Source of the DNA: Agrypnia vestita
Taxonomy: Eukaryota > Arthropoda > Insecta > Trichoptera > Phryganeidae
Reading direction: 5' to 3'
Assembly (NCBI GenBank): GCA_016648135.1
Contig: JADDOH010001542.1
Location: 1 to 64,000 of the forward strand
DNA: 64,000 nt
The notes under the pieces: model-generated
Told to the model about the DNA's origin: nothing
Databases searched by the model: none
What the model saw: the letters and a program-made list of their open reading frames with translations, nothing else
Part shown: positions 31,542 to 42,540 of the stretch, one piece after another
Position numbering within the stretch: position 1 is the stretch's first letter
How the letters are laid out: each line of letters opens with the position of its first letter
Made by a program: the position numbers and the translations under genes

Positions 31542-32504
31542 ATTTGTCAGACTAATCGATAAATCAGGATTTAGGACTAAAAAATGCACATTCCTTGTTT
31601 GTCTGAATGGTCGATGTTATTTTTTAATTTGCTAGTAAATACAATATATTGTTTAAAATCATCTCTTTATATAAATGAAAAGCGTTTTAAAATCATCAAA
31701 AAAAATCTTGCTAATTTAAAAATTTATAATTTTATTATTGAATATTTCTTAATTATTTTAGTACAGTTTAATCATCACAATTCTAGCTTTATATTCTTTA
31801 AAAAAACATACTCTGCGTAAATAATAATGTTCAGGATCTATTGAGTATTTCTAAGGCACTGAAAACGAATTTTTGGCCACGGCCTGTCGATTAATGTTTA
31901 TATTTTCTTAATTATTGTAACTAATGTTCAGTTTATGTATTACTTTAATATAAAAACAAAGGTTCCATCTAAGTTACCGCCCTTAAAACAATTGTAGTCT
32001 AGCACATACTTGCTGATATAAATTAATAATAAAAACCCACATTTTAGAAAAAAAAAGTCGAAATATGCAATTGCTGTGATATGTATTAAACACAGTTTCG
32101 TTTTGTCATTCTAATTCATCGCATAAATCGGGATTCCCTAGTCATGATACCCATCCCAGAGGCGGCCCACAAAGCGCATAGGCATAACTTGGCCGTCTAA
32201 CACAAATGAAAGCAAGAAGGGATAACTGGACCCACTTTCTAGATCTACGAACCGCTTGGATCCTGGATATGCTGGGTTTACGGACCTAATGAGTCTTCGT
32301 TATCGTTACAATGCAAAAGAGTCCCCATCACGTAATAAACTAAATGCAGGAGGTGTTTTCACATAACCCAGTTTTCACATGAAATTGGATTCATAAAATG
32401 TTTCCGAAAATCGATAAAGTGCCGTCGTTATACGGGCATACATGTGTAATGCCTGATGTATTCCTGGTGACCCCAATATTTTCTTTATAACAATGACACA
32501 ATTT
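31542..32504. other. Spacer, nothing firmly recognised
   Basis: AT-rich with an open frame at 31584-31820 lacking motifs. About 32140-32300 is GC-richer and one plus-strand reading gives RRDNWTHFLDLRTAWILDML, which looks like decayed coding DNA of unknown origin. Confidence 0.3.
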
Positions 32505-33087
32505 TTGAAGGTACATACTTTGTAGGTAGATTTCTGCCTTGATTATGAGTCGAAAATGTTCAAGCAACCATGACCTAATTTCAATTGTTATGGAGATATG
32601 CAGTATCAAATATTGCATTTTTTTCAATATCTCCAACTTATTTTCTGCAAAACGTTACACTACACTATCATTACAGTAATTTATATATAATTTTTATATA
32701 AAAAATTCATTCATTTCAATACGAGTCAAATAAAATGATAAAAACCTTGCAGAAATTGAAAATAAAATTTTTGGCAAGGTTTTGACTTGTATGTAAAGGA
32801 ATGAATTACTGTAATAGTTTAACTTTTTGCAAAAAATAAGTCATAAATATTGGAAAAAATGCAAATAACTATTAAAATGAGTGCTTGATTGCTTGAAATT
32901 TTTTTTAATTTCACCTTTCAACAGGCCAAGATTAATTGTGATCTCACCGGAAATCGAACCCGGAACCCTTGGTGTGAGATGCCAGTGTCAACTCCACTGG
33001 ACTACGAGTTTTCGATTCTTAATCAAGGCAGGAATCCACCTGTAAATGATTGTGAACTAACTCTTATACATCCTGTATATTATTATG
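32505..33087. mobile_element. Palindromic MITE (TATACAGG family) with SINE inside
   Basis: The left half contains TCTGCCTTGATTATGAGTCG and AAATGTTCAAGC, ATGACCTAATTTCAATTGTT and GCATTTTTTTCAATATCTCC. The right half carries the reverse order: CAAAAAATAAGTCATAAATA, GCAAAT, then TTCTTAATCAAGGCAGGAAT and ends CATCCTGTATATTA. The arms between GCAAAT and ATTCTTAATC are interrupted by a tRNA-like SINE (about 32875-33005). The left tip is eroded. Siblings are at 36191 and 48380. Confidence 0.75.
32875..33005 (-). mobile_element. tRNA-derived SINE fragment nested in MITE
   Basis: On the minus strand CGTAGTCCAGTGGAGTTGAC resembles a tRNA A box, and GGGTTCCGGGTTCGATTTCC resembles a T-arm/B box. The spacing fits a tRNA-like head. 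There is no acceptor stem, and the sequence lies exactly in the gap of a palindromic MITE, so a SINE is more likely than a tRNA gene. Confidence 0.55.
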
Positions 33088-35763
33088 AATTAAAAAGTCT
33101 TATAATAAATTAAAACTTTCGACGAATTTCGAATTAATGAAAACGTTAGTCAGTGTATTAAAAGCGATACGCCTGAAAAATTAATTAAGATCCTCTAGGA
33201 ATCTGTTCCGAGTCCTGGATGTATATTTAAGAAGAAAGAAAATAAGACTATGAAAATAATAGACGTTTAAAATAATTGTTTTCCCCTTAAGAAGCGAGAT
33301 ATTAAGGTTCCAACTAAGCACCTATTCAGGCGATTTTAAATCTGATAAATGGAGGGTAAAAATATGATGGAAAGAGTAAAAAAAGTCATTAATATTTTAG
33401 GAATTCCTATGTTTTTCCAATTACTTCATTAAATGATTCCACAAAAATGTCGACAAAAACTTTAATTCTTAAAAAAAATCACCGTTATACGTACGCATCC
33501 ATCCAGAATCGGGCAGATCTTTCCATATCTATCATGTTACCATCCATATGTCTGGACACCATCGGATGAACCAATTGCATTTACTAACGAACCTAACCTA
33601 AAAATCCGAGTAGCGAAAATTTTCGTGCTATTACAGGTCGCCGGTTTATTTCTTCGCAATTCGTATTTTCCATACGTTGTTCGCCAAAAACATAGCATAA
33701 ATTTTTATGACTTTTTACTAAAGCAAAGAAATAATTATTACAAGGCTACATTTCGATATATTTTTTCTATGCTGTAGTATTATTATATACTGAAGTAGCG
33801 TCCACCACGACAAAACACGATAAATGCAAACAGGATACGTAACGCAAGCACGTATACATACTATGAACATCCAAATCGCACAAAGTTATAAACAAATTCC
33901 AATAGTAGAATCTCCGATTCAGTACGCATTTAAATTAACAATATGTTAACTTATTATCGTAGATATTTACTGCTCCAACATCATGAGGTCAATGACGCGA
34001 TATTGTCTTTAAGGAGTGAAAGGGAAAAATGCAGAAACAATACTCAGAAATAATGAGTATTCATCGAACGATGTGACCCAGTGGAGACACGAAAAATTAT
34101 CGATTTCAAGACGATAGGTAACTGTAATTGTATAGATTTTTAATTTTTTAAATACATCTGTGGCTGTGGGAGGCAAATTAAACACTAAAAACAGTTGAAA
34201 CTTTTATTTATTACACGACTTCACTGGACACGATTTTAACCGGAGCAACGTTCTTAAAATATTCCACACAAGTTCACACTATTCAAGTCGGTAGAACCTT
34301 CGCTGCACTTTTTGTCTATCGCCAGGTCGTACTGCTCAATTTCGCACGTAAGTACTCGCGCCGTATGTCTGTCGCTTGTTTTTCGTATCTGGTCAACTCG
34401 CACGGTTCGTCTTTCTGTGACATTAGCTCGCTGCTATAAATAACTCACTCGCGCGTACGCTCGCATTGCTTTTATACAAAAATATTGGTTTCGCGAATGT
34501 TTGACCTGTTTCTTCATATTTCTAGTAATTTGTGTCTTTTCCGAGAATATGATAGTTGATTTTAGATTCATATGAACTACTCGATAGACTTTGATAATGC
34601 GCGGTTACCATCGTTTTTAGACTCTCGTGACAGTAAGTTAGTGAAACTTTTATGGGCGCGCGAGAGTAAATTCAAGCGGTTAAAGGTCACGATCACATGG
34701 ATTCGCGTTACTTTTACGTAATGCTGAAATTCAAATATTCCGAGTTTTACTTCCGTAGTGTGTAAACGTTTCACGCTCGAATTTTTTACTGGCCAGAAGA
34801 GAAATATTTTAGGCAGAGAGGTGTGAAAAAAATTGTTTAAAACCACGTCAACTCGGACGAAAACACATCCGAGCACAAAAATGTATGAAAGGCGAGTCTT
34901 CTTAGCGAGCTGCTCATTGTGCCGAGAGCGGCTTTGAGGAACGAAACAATCGTTAGAGGAAAACCTTTTGTTGTTCAAAACGCTCCACTTTTCTTTTATC
35001 TTGGTTTAGATTTCCGTCGGCACATTCTTTACATTAACGCCACCACTAACTAGTGTAGTAGCTTGTGTACATCGATGGGGCTCGCTTGCAACGGTACGCC
35101 GCCTACTAATAAGGCTGCGGCTATGAGGGACTGCGAAGCCGGGCGATGAATGATTATTTTTTGAAGATGACACTCGATAATCCAGAACTTCGATCGTGGA
35201 ATTCCCTCGAGACATGCCTCCAGAGACGCGGATTAACAAAAAGATCATCGTCATAGTTGAAACTTTTTAACCATATAATAAAATGCGAAAATGTTTTCAG
35301 TATAACGTTTATTTATTGGAAATTTATGAAAAAATATTCTTTAGAACTACTGTTGAAGAATAACTCCACGTATTTTCGCAGAATTTGAAGATTTCGTCAG
35401 TACAGCGGGCGGGCGGCCGGCCTCTTAATTCCCTTCGGGTACAGATGGATGACTGCAAAGTTTTTGAAAAAAAATATCCTGCGAATGCCCACTAATTCAC
35501 GTCTTATACTGTTAACGTTTCGCGTATCTGACGCCGAAATATTGTCCACAATGGTTTAGATATTTCCGCAATTCTAAGGGTTTTAGGTTGTGCAGGGGTT
35601 CGGGACTTATTAAACATTATTATCAGCCGGAAGATGCATGGCTGGATGAAAGCTTCCGCGAGAGTTTCTACTTTCTTTATCCAGTGTTTTTTTTTGTCAG
35701 GGGTAATGAAGTTGCAATTACTCGGAGGACGGATAATCGTTGGACGAATGCAGTCAGCCATTG
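33088..35763. other. About 2.7 kb without a recognised gene
   Basis: About 34240-34450 has CTGCTATAAATAACTCACTC and many CGC-rich words, which could be a promoter or LTR fragment in either orientation, but no partner copy is seen. The open frames at 34577-34978 and 35006-35254 (minus) have no recognisable domain. At 35403-35422 there is a short GC-rich run GCGGGCGGGCGGCCGGCC. Confidence 0.35.
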
Positions 35764-35920
35764 GTACAGTACAGGAGCCGGCAAACATCTTGAAATTTTA
35801 CGGCGTAGTGGGGGGAAGTTTGCGCATGTACCATTCCACCAAAGAGACCCAAATTTTGTCTTTGCGCATTCCCCCACTACGCCAAAAAGTTTCAAGAAGT
35901 TTGCCAGCAACTGTACTGGA
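35764..35920. mobile_element. Foldback MITE with GGCGTAGTGGGGG arms
   Basis: The left arm runs ACAGTACAGG, GGCAAACATCTTGAAATTTT, CGGCGTAGTGGGGGGAA; the right arm is its inverse (TTCCCCCACTACGCC, AAGTTTCAAGAAGTTTGCC, CTGTACT). The arms are about 60 bp with a loop of about 30 bp. Open frames through here (35588-36031 and others) only read the palindrome. Confidence 0.8.
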
Positions 35921-36190
35921 GGGCTGATGGGCCGCCTCAAAAACGACTGCTGGGCTGACGAAATTATAAAATTCTGCGAAAGTACACTGTGGATATTATT
36001 TTTCGAGAATATTTTTGATAAATTCTCATGAAATAAAGATCATTTTATAAAAGTTATCAAATATTAAATTATTTACGAATGGAATATATTTTATTGTAAT
36101 TTTACAACATACTTATATGATATTAATATACGATATATACCTAAATATGTCGAATAACCGTAATATAAACCTTAAACCTTTAATAGTTCT
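35921..36190. other. Short spacer
   Basis: AT-rich, ends with ATACGATATATACC and TCTATATACAGGG at the next MITE. Nothing recognised. Confidence 0.3.
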
Positions 36191-36710
36191 ATATACAGGG
36201 TTATTTGTAAAACATTAAAAACCTCGCAGAACTATATTCCTGTCTTGATTATGAGTCGAAAATGTTCAAGCTATTATGGCCTAATATCAATAGTTATGGA
36301 GACATGCGACATCAAAGTTTGCATTTTTTTTTCAATATTTCTGACTTATTTTTTGTAAAACGCTATACTATCATTACAGTAACGAAAAATTCATTCGTTT
36401 CAATACAAGTTAAATAAAATGATAAAAACCCTGAAAAATTTCCAATTGGAATTCAAAGGTTTTTATTATTTTATCTGACTTGTATGAAAGGGAATGAATT
36501 TTTCATATTTGATATAAGTTACTGTTATGGTAGTCCAACGTTTTACAAAATATAAGTCAGAAATATTGAAAAAAAAATGCAAACTTTGATGTCGCATATC
36601 TCCTAAACTATTGATATTAGGTCATAATAGCTTGAACATTTTCAACTCATAATCAAGGCAGGAATATAGTCCTGCGAGGTTGTTAATGTTTTACAAATAA
36701 CCCTGTATAT
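36191..36710. mobile_element. Palindromic MITE, TATACAGGGTTATTTG tip
   Basis: A 520-bp element that is almost entirely an inverted repeat. The left arm has TATACAGGGTTATTTGTAAA, CCTCGCAGAACTATATTCCT, ATTATGAGTCGAAAATG, GACATCAAAGTTTGCATTTT and AATAAAATGATAAAAACC; the right arm carries the same blocks inverted and ends with AATAACCCTGTATA. TA at both edges suggests a Tc1/mariner-type target duplication. This is the best-preserved member of the family at 23071, 32505 and 48380. Confidence 0.9.
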
Positions 36711-37559
36711 GATGATATTTAAAACCAATTAGATGAGTATGAAGAAAAATATATGCATTATATGGAAAAATCTGTTTATCGAAAAAATATTTACACATCA
36801 CCCCAGAACATTTCCATGCACTGAAGCTGCGACACCTTGTTCGATGTGTGGTAACCAAATATTTGTGTATAGATAGTTTTTGTCTGAATAAATAATTTTA
36901 AATGTAATTAATCATAAAAACAAATGGTAAAGTGGCTTAGGCGCCGCCTGTATTTTTAAGCTGTTGGCCATGTTTTAGGTCTAATTGCCGCGGTATTAGC
37001 GCTGATAAAAATTGGCAGCGTTTAGTGCAAGCAGCTGGAACTCCATCCATCGTGTACCTGCGCGCCGAGTATATCATTTAGCCACTTTCATTTCGCTTTC
37101 AAATAGTCGCATTTTATGCATCGAAAACACAAATAATATACGATTCTAAAGATATGATTTATTTCCATCGAGTTATGGCTCAATCCGTGCCTTTAGTGAG
37201 ATTTATTCGTCGGTATACATTCGAATCAACGAATCAATCATTCCCTCTTTTATTCAAAAGTAAAAAGCGACAAGAAGTCGAGAGCGACTGCCCGCTCCGT
37301 CACGGGACATTAATTATTGTCTATCTCAAAAATATTATCTACCGAGATAAATGGGCGGCTTGGAGGAAATTTACGAGATGACATTATCGCGTCTTTGGCG
37401 CAACAACCCGAGTGCCAGTCAGAAAATCGGCCTGGTACAATTAATTTGTAATTATGTGTAAAAGTGTTGTATAATGTGTAACTTTTTCATGTGTATATTA
37501 TGTGCACAATTTATTGGAAAGCAAAGTAGGAATGAAACTCTATTTAAAATGATTTATTT
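36711..37559. other. Spacer with possible non-coding conserved DNA
   Basis: About 36935-37445 is not repeated elsewhere in the window, is less AT-rich and contains GGCGCCGCC, AGCAGCTGG and ATTAATTATTG. The open frame at 37154-37381 shows no domain. A regulatory element is possible but unsupported by motifs alone. A (TA)n tract lies at 37565-37586. Confidence 0.3.
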
Positions 37560-37720
37560 GTTATATTATATTATATATATATATATGATTAAAATACCTG
37601 CGCTGTGAAAAATGGGACTAATTTGCTGGTCCGAAATGAGGCTTGAACCCGCCACCATTGGATCACGAGGCGAGTGTCTTAATCACCAGATGAACGCATT
37701 GAATATAGAAAAAAGTTCCA
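37560..37720 (-). mobile_element. tRNA-derived SINE
   Basis: On the minus strand CATCTGGTGATTAAGACACT contains an A-box-like TGGTGATTAAGA, and GGCGGGTTCAAGCCTCATTT contains a perfect B box GGTTCAAGCC about 40 bp later. This is the spacing of an RNA polymerase III internal promoter. It continues with GGACCAGCAAATTAGTCCC and ends in a TA-repeat/A-rich tail near 37565. There is no clover-leaf acceptor stem, so it is a SINE rather than a tRNA gene. Confidence 0.75.
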
Positions 37721-38778
37721 TCCGTATCTACTGGGGTGGGAAAATTTAAATTTCCAACTCCTTAATTTCCAAAAAGTGTCGAAAAAGTCGATGTTTACGG
37801 GTAACTACTAGATAAAATATGCAATTTTTGATAGGTAACATATTTATCTGAAATTTTTTTGCGCGGGATGTTTGCACATCGAGAATTATGTAAAAACCCC
37901 TAAAAAATTATATTCACAGCGCGGGATTGTCGAACGGAGTAACGGGAAATTCAATGTTTTGTTAATGAATGAGAACAAAATATTATCGATATCAAACATC
38001 TATTAACATTTTTTTTTTAATTAATTTCTTAAATTAATATTTGTACGTTAATAAATATCAATGCAGAAGTGTTAACTTACCTAAATAATAAAAAAGATTG
38101 TTCCGTATTTGCGTTATTTGCACTAATACTAGCGACAAAACTCACTGTTATCAAACTTCGCACTGATTAGAAGTAGTTATCAATGAAACCGGTAAACAAA
38201 AATTTGCTGGTGCTCCCGAAGCCCTACGACCACAAGTAATGAGATCGACAACACAGGTTAATTAAATAATGTCCTAGCTACGACCAGCAAAACAATCGGC
38301 AATTTTGTCCAGCGCCGGTGATGAGAAGAGATCTAGTCGAGCTCGGGACGCTGAGCAACAACTTCTTCCGAACTGAAGACTATTCAAGAGCTGAAGAGCG
38401 GTCACTCGAACACGACGCCGACGCGGCAAGCGACAAAGGCGCACTAAGGCCACTAAGCACGCACAACGTACAGCGCCTCGCGAGAACATCCACTCGATGA
38501 GTATTTCCGATGACTAAGAAGTGTAGTTTGTTATAATTTCATAACAACAATGTGACGCACACACTATCTACCACCAATTATGTACTGGTGAATAGACCGA
38601 TTTGCTTTATCATAATTGAAGTCATACCAAAATTGACTTCCGTGGTGCGAAGCGCGTTCTGATATTTCGCAGATTAACCGAACGATTCAGATAAGTGTAT
38701 GTAATACACGTAATTATGCACATTAACCACAGTTGGCATAAAATTAACTAATTGTAAGAAATAAATGGTAAAATTTAA
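37721..38778. other. Spacer, nothing firmly recognised
   Basis: About 38270-38500 is GC-rich and open in several frames on both strands (38274-38489 minus, 38318-38500 plus), with GAGCTGAAGAGCGGTCACTC and similar words. The translations have no domain, and open frames on both strands argue for composition rather than coding. A CpG-rich regulatory region or decayed exon is possible. Confidence 0.3.
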
Positions 38779-38912
38779 GGCCGGTTGTATCAATTTGGTT
38801 CATAGCAATCTTTCGTTTAAAGCGTAGATTTCTGTTTCACCAATCATACAACTGTTAAAAATCTATGCCTCAGACGAAAGTTTACTACAAAACACGTGGA
38901 TATAACCGGCCC
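38779..38912. mobile_element. GGCCGGTTGTATCAA MITE, second copy
   Basis: GGCCGGTTGTATCAATTTGG on the left and GGATATAACCGGCCC on the right, with inner arms CTTTCGTTTAAAGC / AGACGAAAG and AGATTTCTG / AAATCTATG. It is related to the MITE at 31394 in tip and arms. TTA flanks both sides, again fitting a TWA duplication. Confidence 0.8.
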
Positions 38913-39215
38913 TTATATAGGCAAACACATCCCTGATTGATTGATTAAATGATACAAGTAGCGCATCAGTAAGAATTATTGAGTCATTCGTATCATGATC
39001 AAAAAAATCAAATATATGTCTACAGATGATTCAGTGATTGGCAACCGATGGGTGATACGATATACATCGATATAAGATACGATACATACATACATACGTA
39101 TGTATATGCGTGAGTATAAGTGAGTTTATCGTAAGTGATGAACGGGTCTATTCTCATTGTATTGCATTATTATAACAAAAGTATCTTGAGCACAATTATA
39201 TAATGTAACATTGTA
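38913..39215. other. Short spacer
   Basis: Holds ATACATACATACGTATGTAT, a small simple-repeat palindrome near 39085-39105. No gene. Confidence 0.4.
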
Positions 39216-39393
39216 CAGGTCTTTTCATTTGAGCTTGCAATTGAGCTAGTGTGGGTATAGTGCGTAATACGCGCATTGTTTCGTTGTGTTGTGTTTACGG
39301 ATACGCCCCTCTCGTATCCGTAAACTTAACCCAACGAAACAATGCGCATATTACCCACACTAACTCAATTGCAAGCTTACATGAAAAGACCTA
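39216..39393. mobile_element. CAGGTCTTTTCAT palindromic MITE
   Basis: A nearly perfect palindrome: AGGTCTTTTCATTTGAGCTT, GCAATTGAGCTAGTGTGGGT, TGCGCATTGTTTCGTTG-type and TGTTTACGGATACG on the left, all mirrored on the right (CGTATCCGTAAAC, CAACGAAACAATGCGCATA, ACCCACACTAACTCAATTGC, ATGAAAAGACCT). TA lies near both edges. A relative is the hairpin split by the hAT-like insertion at 5030-5670. Confidence 0.9.
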
Positions 39394-39461
39394 TACACTT
39401 CGTAAATTTTAACGTGACGACGTCCGACATATTTATGTATGTCTCGACATTTCTCATAAAT

Positions 39462-40138
39462 TAGTGATGCAACGAATACGAATACGAATAATCGTATTCG
39501 CCGAATAGTAGAAATTTACCGAATATTCGTATTCGACGAACATCATCACGAATATTAAAAACAAACTATTTATAACTGAACGAAACGCAAATTACGGTTT
39601 GGCTGTGCACCGTGTATCCGAACACGCATACGCACTGCGCACTCTATTATCGGGGATTCCCCTAACATTGATTGACTCGATTTGTTGAGTTCTCAAGTTG
39701 TTAATTGTTACTTGTTTCACAGCATAACATGAGTTCATTCATCTAGTTTCGTTGGGTTATTAATAAGGTTAGGTGCTCATTTCATGTAATTTTTGTTTTG
39801 TAATACGTATTGGTCGTTCCATTTTATTTCCGTTGTGTGTAACAGTGTTAACTCTTATAAATTAAATTAAATTAAATCTAATAACATGACCTCTCGTAAG
39901 CGTGAAAAAAGTGATATTTATTTTCGAACACTGGGAATGTACAAACGGATAAAATAAATTTTATGCTTTTTGAACAAAAATTTGTCGGTGGTAAATTTTA
40001 ATTATTAAATCTCTTAATAAAAAAAGAACAGTGGTATATTATTTATTACCTTGTTGAATTATTCGTATTCGTATTTGCCGAATAGTAGGCTTAATATTCG
40101 CATTCGTATTCGTGAAAGTAGTATTCGTTGCATCACTA
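39462..40138. mobile_element. hAT derivative with BED-finger remnant, copy 2
   Basis: A 677-bp element with tips TAGTGATGCAACGAATACGA and CGTTGCATCACTA, flanked by TCATAAAT and ATATAAAT (6 of 8 match, 8-bp hAT-type duplication). The arms are arrays of ATACGAAT/ATTCGTATTCG and CCGAATA. Inside, an ATG at 39886 opens MTSRKREKSDIYFRTLGMYK and stops soon after. MTSRKR.KSDI matches the N-terminus seen in copy 1 (18203), where KSDIWKHFDKKSGK follows: the beginning of a BED finger of a hAT transposase. The downstream divergence from copy 1 shows different internal deletions. Confidence 0.88.
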
Positions 40139-41394
40139 ATATAAATAAATAAGTCCCGTCTATTTTATGTTCAGATATAATAAAAGTCTTCCTACCTTGG
40201 GAATAGTGGGGAATATTCTAGAAAGACATAAGTATGACTGAAGGCGATATAATTGTTTATAACTTGTGAAAGATTTTATGCATTTGACAAGTTCGCGTGT
40301 TTTTGAACGATAAGACTAGATAAGGTTAGATATCAAAAGGAATACGACCGCAGGAATACTGATGCATTATGCATCATAGTCTATAGAAAAATAACGTAAA
40401 TAAATTATATTAAGTAAGTAGTTACTTTAGCACAAACATTTGTAAAATTTCTTCTATGAAGAAACTGCTTAGATTCCAATTATACTGGCTGATTCATGTT
40501 TGGGTACACATTATTTACTATTATTTTAAAATGTTTAGATGCACTTTATAAATCACCGTTATTCATTAGTTATCTGTCATTAAATGGTGCAAAAAATTGG
40601 CAAAGAATGCGTACTAGTTTCCCCCTACCTCGTTGAAACAAGAATCCAAGCACGTATTAAGAAAGAGGAAAAACTGTAAACTTGATAAGTTATCCTGACC
40701 GCTTTGGACGCGTAACCAGAAAGGTGACATTAAGACTAAGTACTGAGGATTTCATAGTGGGCGCCACTATCAGAACACCAATAGTAGAGGAATGCGGCTC
40801 GTGCGTTGGCCGATAACCCAGTACCGAGAATAATAAAACATCAAGGTGCCACGCCAGCTGATTCTCGTGAAAATGTAAAATGAATCAGGTTGAGAAATCT
40901 TCTTGACACGGGAATGTAATAAGCAGAGTTACTAAATTCCTGTAACAGTGTAACTAGAGTTGGCAGTTCGTGTAGGTAAAAATTAATTAAAAACAAAAGA
41001 GGGAAGCCGAGTACAGGTCGCGATTCAATGGGGATGAAGTGACAAAATAAAACAAAGATTTGCGACGAAGTAAAAGAAAAGTGAACATTTTTTTCTTTGA
41101 AGTTCCTTTTACAAAGATTTTAAAAACTGAAAACTGCCTTTCGGCACTGGCCACAGTAACCACCTGGATTTCTGTGCATGAAAATAATATTTATGTTATT
41201 TTTTTAGAAAACGTTGATCGAAATCACATTAAACTACACGAGTGCCCACATAAACCGTTATCCTATACCTATACATTATATGATAGATATTTTGATATTG
41301 CAACGAGATGCTAAAAAGAATTTACGCACTGTTCCAACTGTCTGGTAGTGTGTCACTTGGAACAACACTATCGGAGGATTGAGTGCGGGCTATA
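40139..41394. other. About 1.25 kb without a recognised gene
   Basis: About 40600-41040 is less AT-rich and unique in this window. The open frame at 41060-41314 has no domain I recognise. No element ends. Confidence 0.35.
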
Positions 41395-41582
41395 ACAATT
41401 TAGGGTGATCTACAATCTTCGGGAAACGTTTACTAACGTCTAGAAACGCCTGGTACAATCGAGAAGCAATGAGAACCTTCTCATAAATACTATAATAATC
41501 TAGGAAGTACAAAATGCGCAGGGGACCACAAGACATAATTGACGGCATTACAGTGTTACACAATACTGTCAAAATACCAAAA
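41395..41582 (-). repeat. Heat-shock-motif repeat, copy 2 (reverse)
   Basis: The plus strand shows GGGTGATCTACAATCTTCGG, GAAccTTC at 41473-41480 and TTCggGAA at 41418-41425. In reverse it aligns with 50150-50250: GAGAAGGTTCTC, TTGCTTCTCGATTGTACCAG, GTTTCTAGA and GATCACCCTA. These are inverted, correctly spaced heat-shock-element pentamers. Confidence 0.7.
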
Positions 41583-41614
41583 TAGCAATATTGCTTATTT
41601 CAGAATACGGCCAG
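41583..41614. mobile_element. End fragment of the CGGCCGTATTC MITE
   Basis: AATATTGCTTATTTCAGAAT and ACGGCC match in reverse the first 30 bp of the MITE at 61317-61929 (CGGCCGTATTCAGAAATTAG, CAATACT). Only the tip remains. Confidence 0.6.
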
Positions 41615-42067
41615 GTGTCTGTTAATAGGCGCAATAGCTTAGTATATTCCAAACAAAAACATATTGAATTGATATATTTATAAAAATGTTATTTGAGATT
41701 TTACAATGTTTGATAAAAATTATTTTAGGTTAAATAAATATTTATTTTAAATGAACTAATAAAGTATTGACACTATTTAAGTAACTAGTTTTCTTTTATT
41801 TTTTAATTAACAAATCCTTTTTCTCATCTCATCATCATAACTGCATAAATATGTAACGTTGCACAGAAAATTAATCCTTGCTCTAATATAGAAGAAAATA
41901 ATAATATTGATGAGTCATCCATAAATTTTAAACCAAATCAATTTTATTTGAACGACTCTCAATATATTGAACGACCCTTTTGTTGACAACATTTATCACC
42001 AATTTATTCATCAATCATATTGAAGTCGTTTTGTTGATCAGTATTATTGATAGTGCGCGGGGTTTCT
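41615..42067. other. AT-rich spacer
   Basis: No gene recognised; TTGAACGACTCT and TTGAACGACCC near 41950 form a short repeat. Confidence 0.3.
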
Positions 42068-42540
42068 AGGACACTAACCCCCTGGACATATACCCCCCGA
42101 CAATTAATCCCCCTGATAATTAACCCCCGCCACGTATAAAAATAAGTATTTTATGTAAATTGTTAGTATTTAAATCTAACCTTACCTAACCTTACTAAAT
42201 AAAATAAATATCCTAAATAAATGCACATTACTTAATAAAAGTACCTACTTAAAGTAAAGTACTAAGGGACGATTTGTTTTATTAAGATAATAGGGCATCA
42301 CGAAACGTTTTAAGTAATATCTCTATTATCTTTGTACGTGGCGGGGGATAACTGTCGGGGAATTATTTGCACGGGGGGTTAATTGTCGGGGGGTTTTTGG
42401 TATGGGGAATTATTTGCACGGGGGGTTAATTGTCGGGGGGTTTTTGGTATGGGGGATTATTTGTACAGGGAGTTAATGTCCAGGGGGGTTTTGACGGGGG
42501 TTATTGTCCAGGGAGTATGTGTCCAGGGGGTATTTGTCCT
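42068..42540. mobile_element. Foldback with G-run iterated arms
   Basis: The tips are AGGACACTAACCCCCTGGAC on the left and TCCAGGGGGTATTTGTCCT on the right, inverted. The left arm has four C-runs separated by GACAATTAAT-type words; the right arm has about ten runs such as GGGGGGTTAATTGTCGGGGG, GGTATGGGGAATTATTTGCAC and TGTCCAGGGGG. The unequal arm lengths suggest expansion on the right. The right arm has more than enough G-runs for G-quadruplex formation. The open frame at 42383-42568 is only a translation of the repeats. It is non-coding and of unknown superfamily. Confidence 0.8.

Noticed and set aside
32930..33000. Functional tRNA gene on the minus strand
   Set aside because: A/B-box-like words are present but no acceptor stem or clean anticodon arm; located inside a MITE, so SINE-like.
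34577..34978. 133-aa minus-strand open frame
   Set aside because: No recognisable motif and no supporting context.
35588..36031. 147-aa open frame
   Set aside because: Spans a foldback MITE whose palindrome opens several frames on both strands.
37625..37690. Functional tRNA gene on the minus strand
   Set aside because: Good B box but no clover-leaf; followed by a SINE-like body and TA-rich tail.
38274..38500. Overlapping open frames on both strands in GC-rich DNA
   Set aside because: Open on both strands because of composition; no domain, no splice context.
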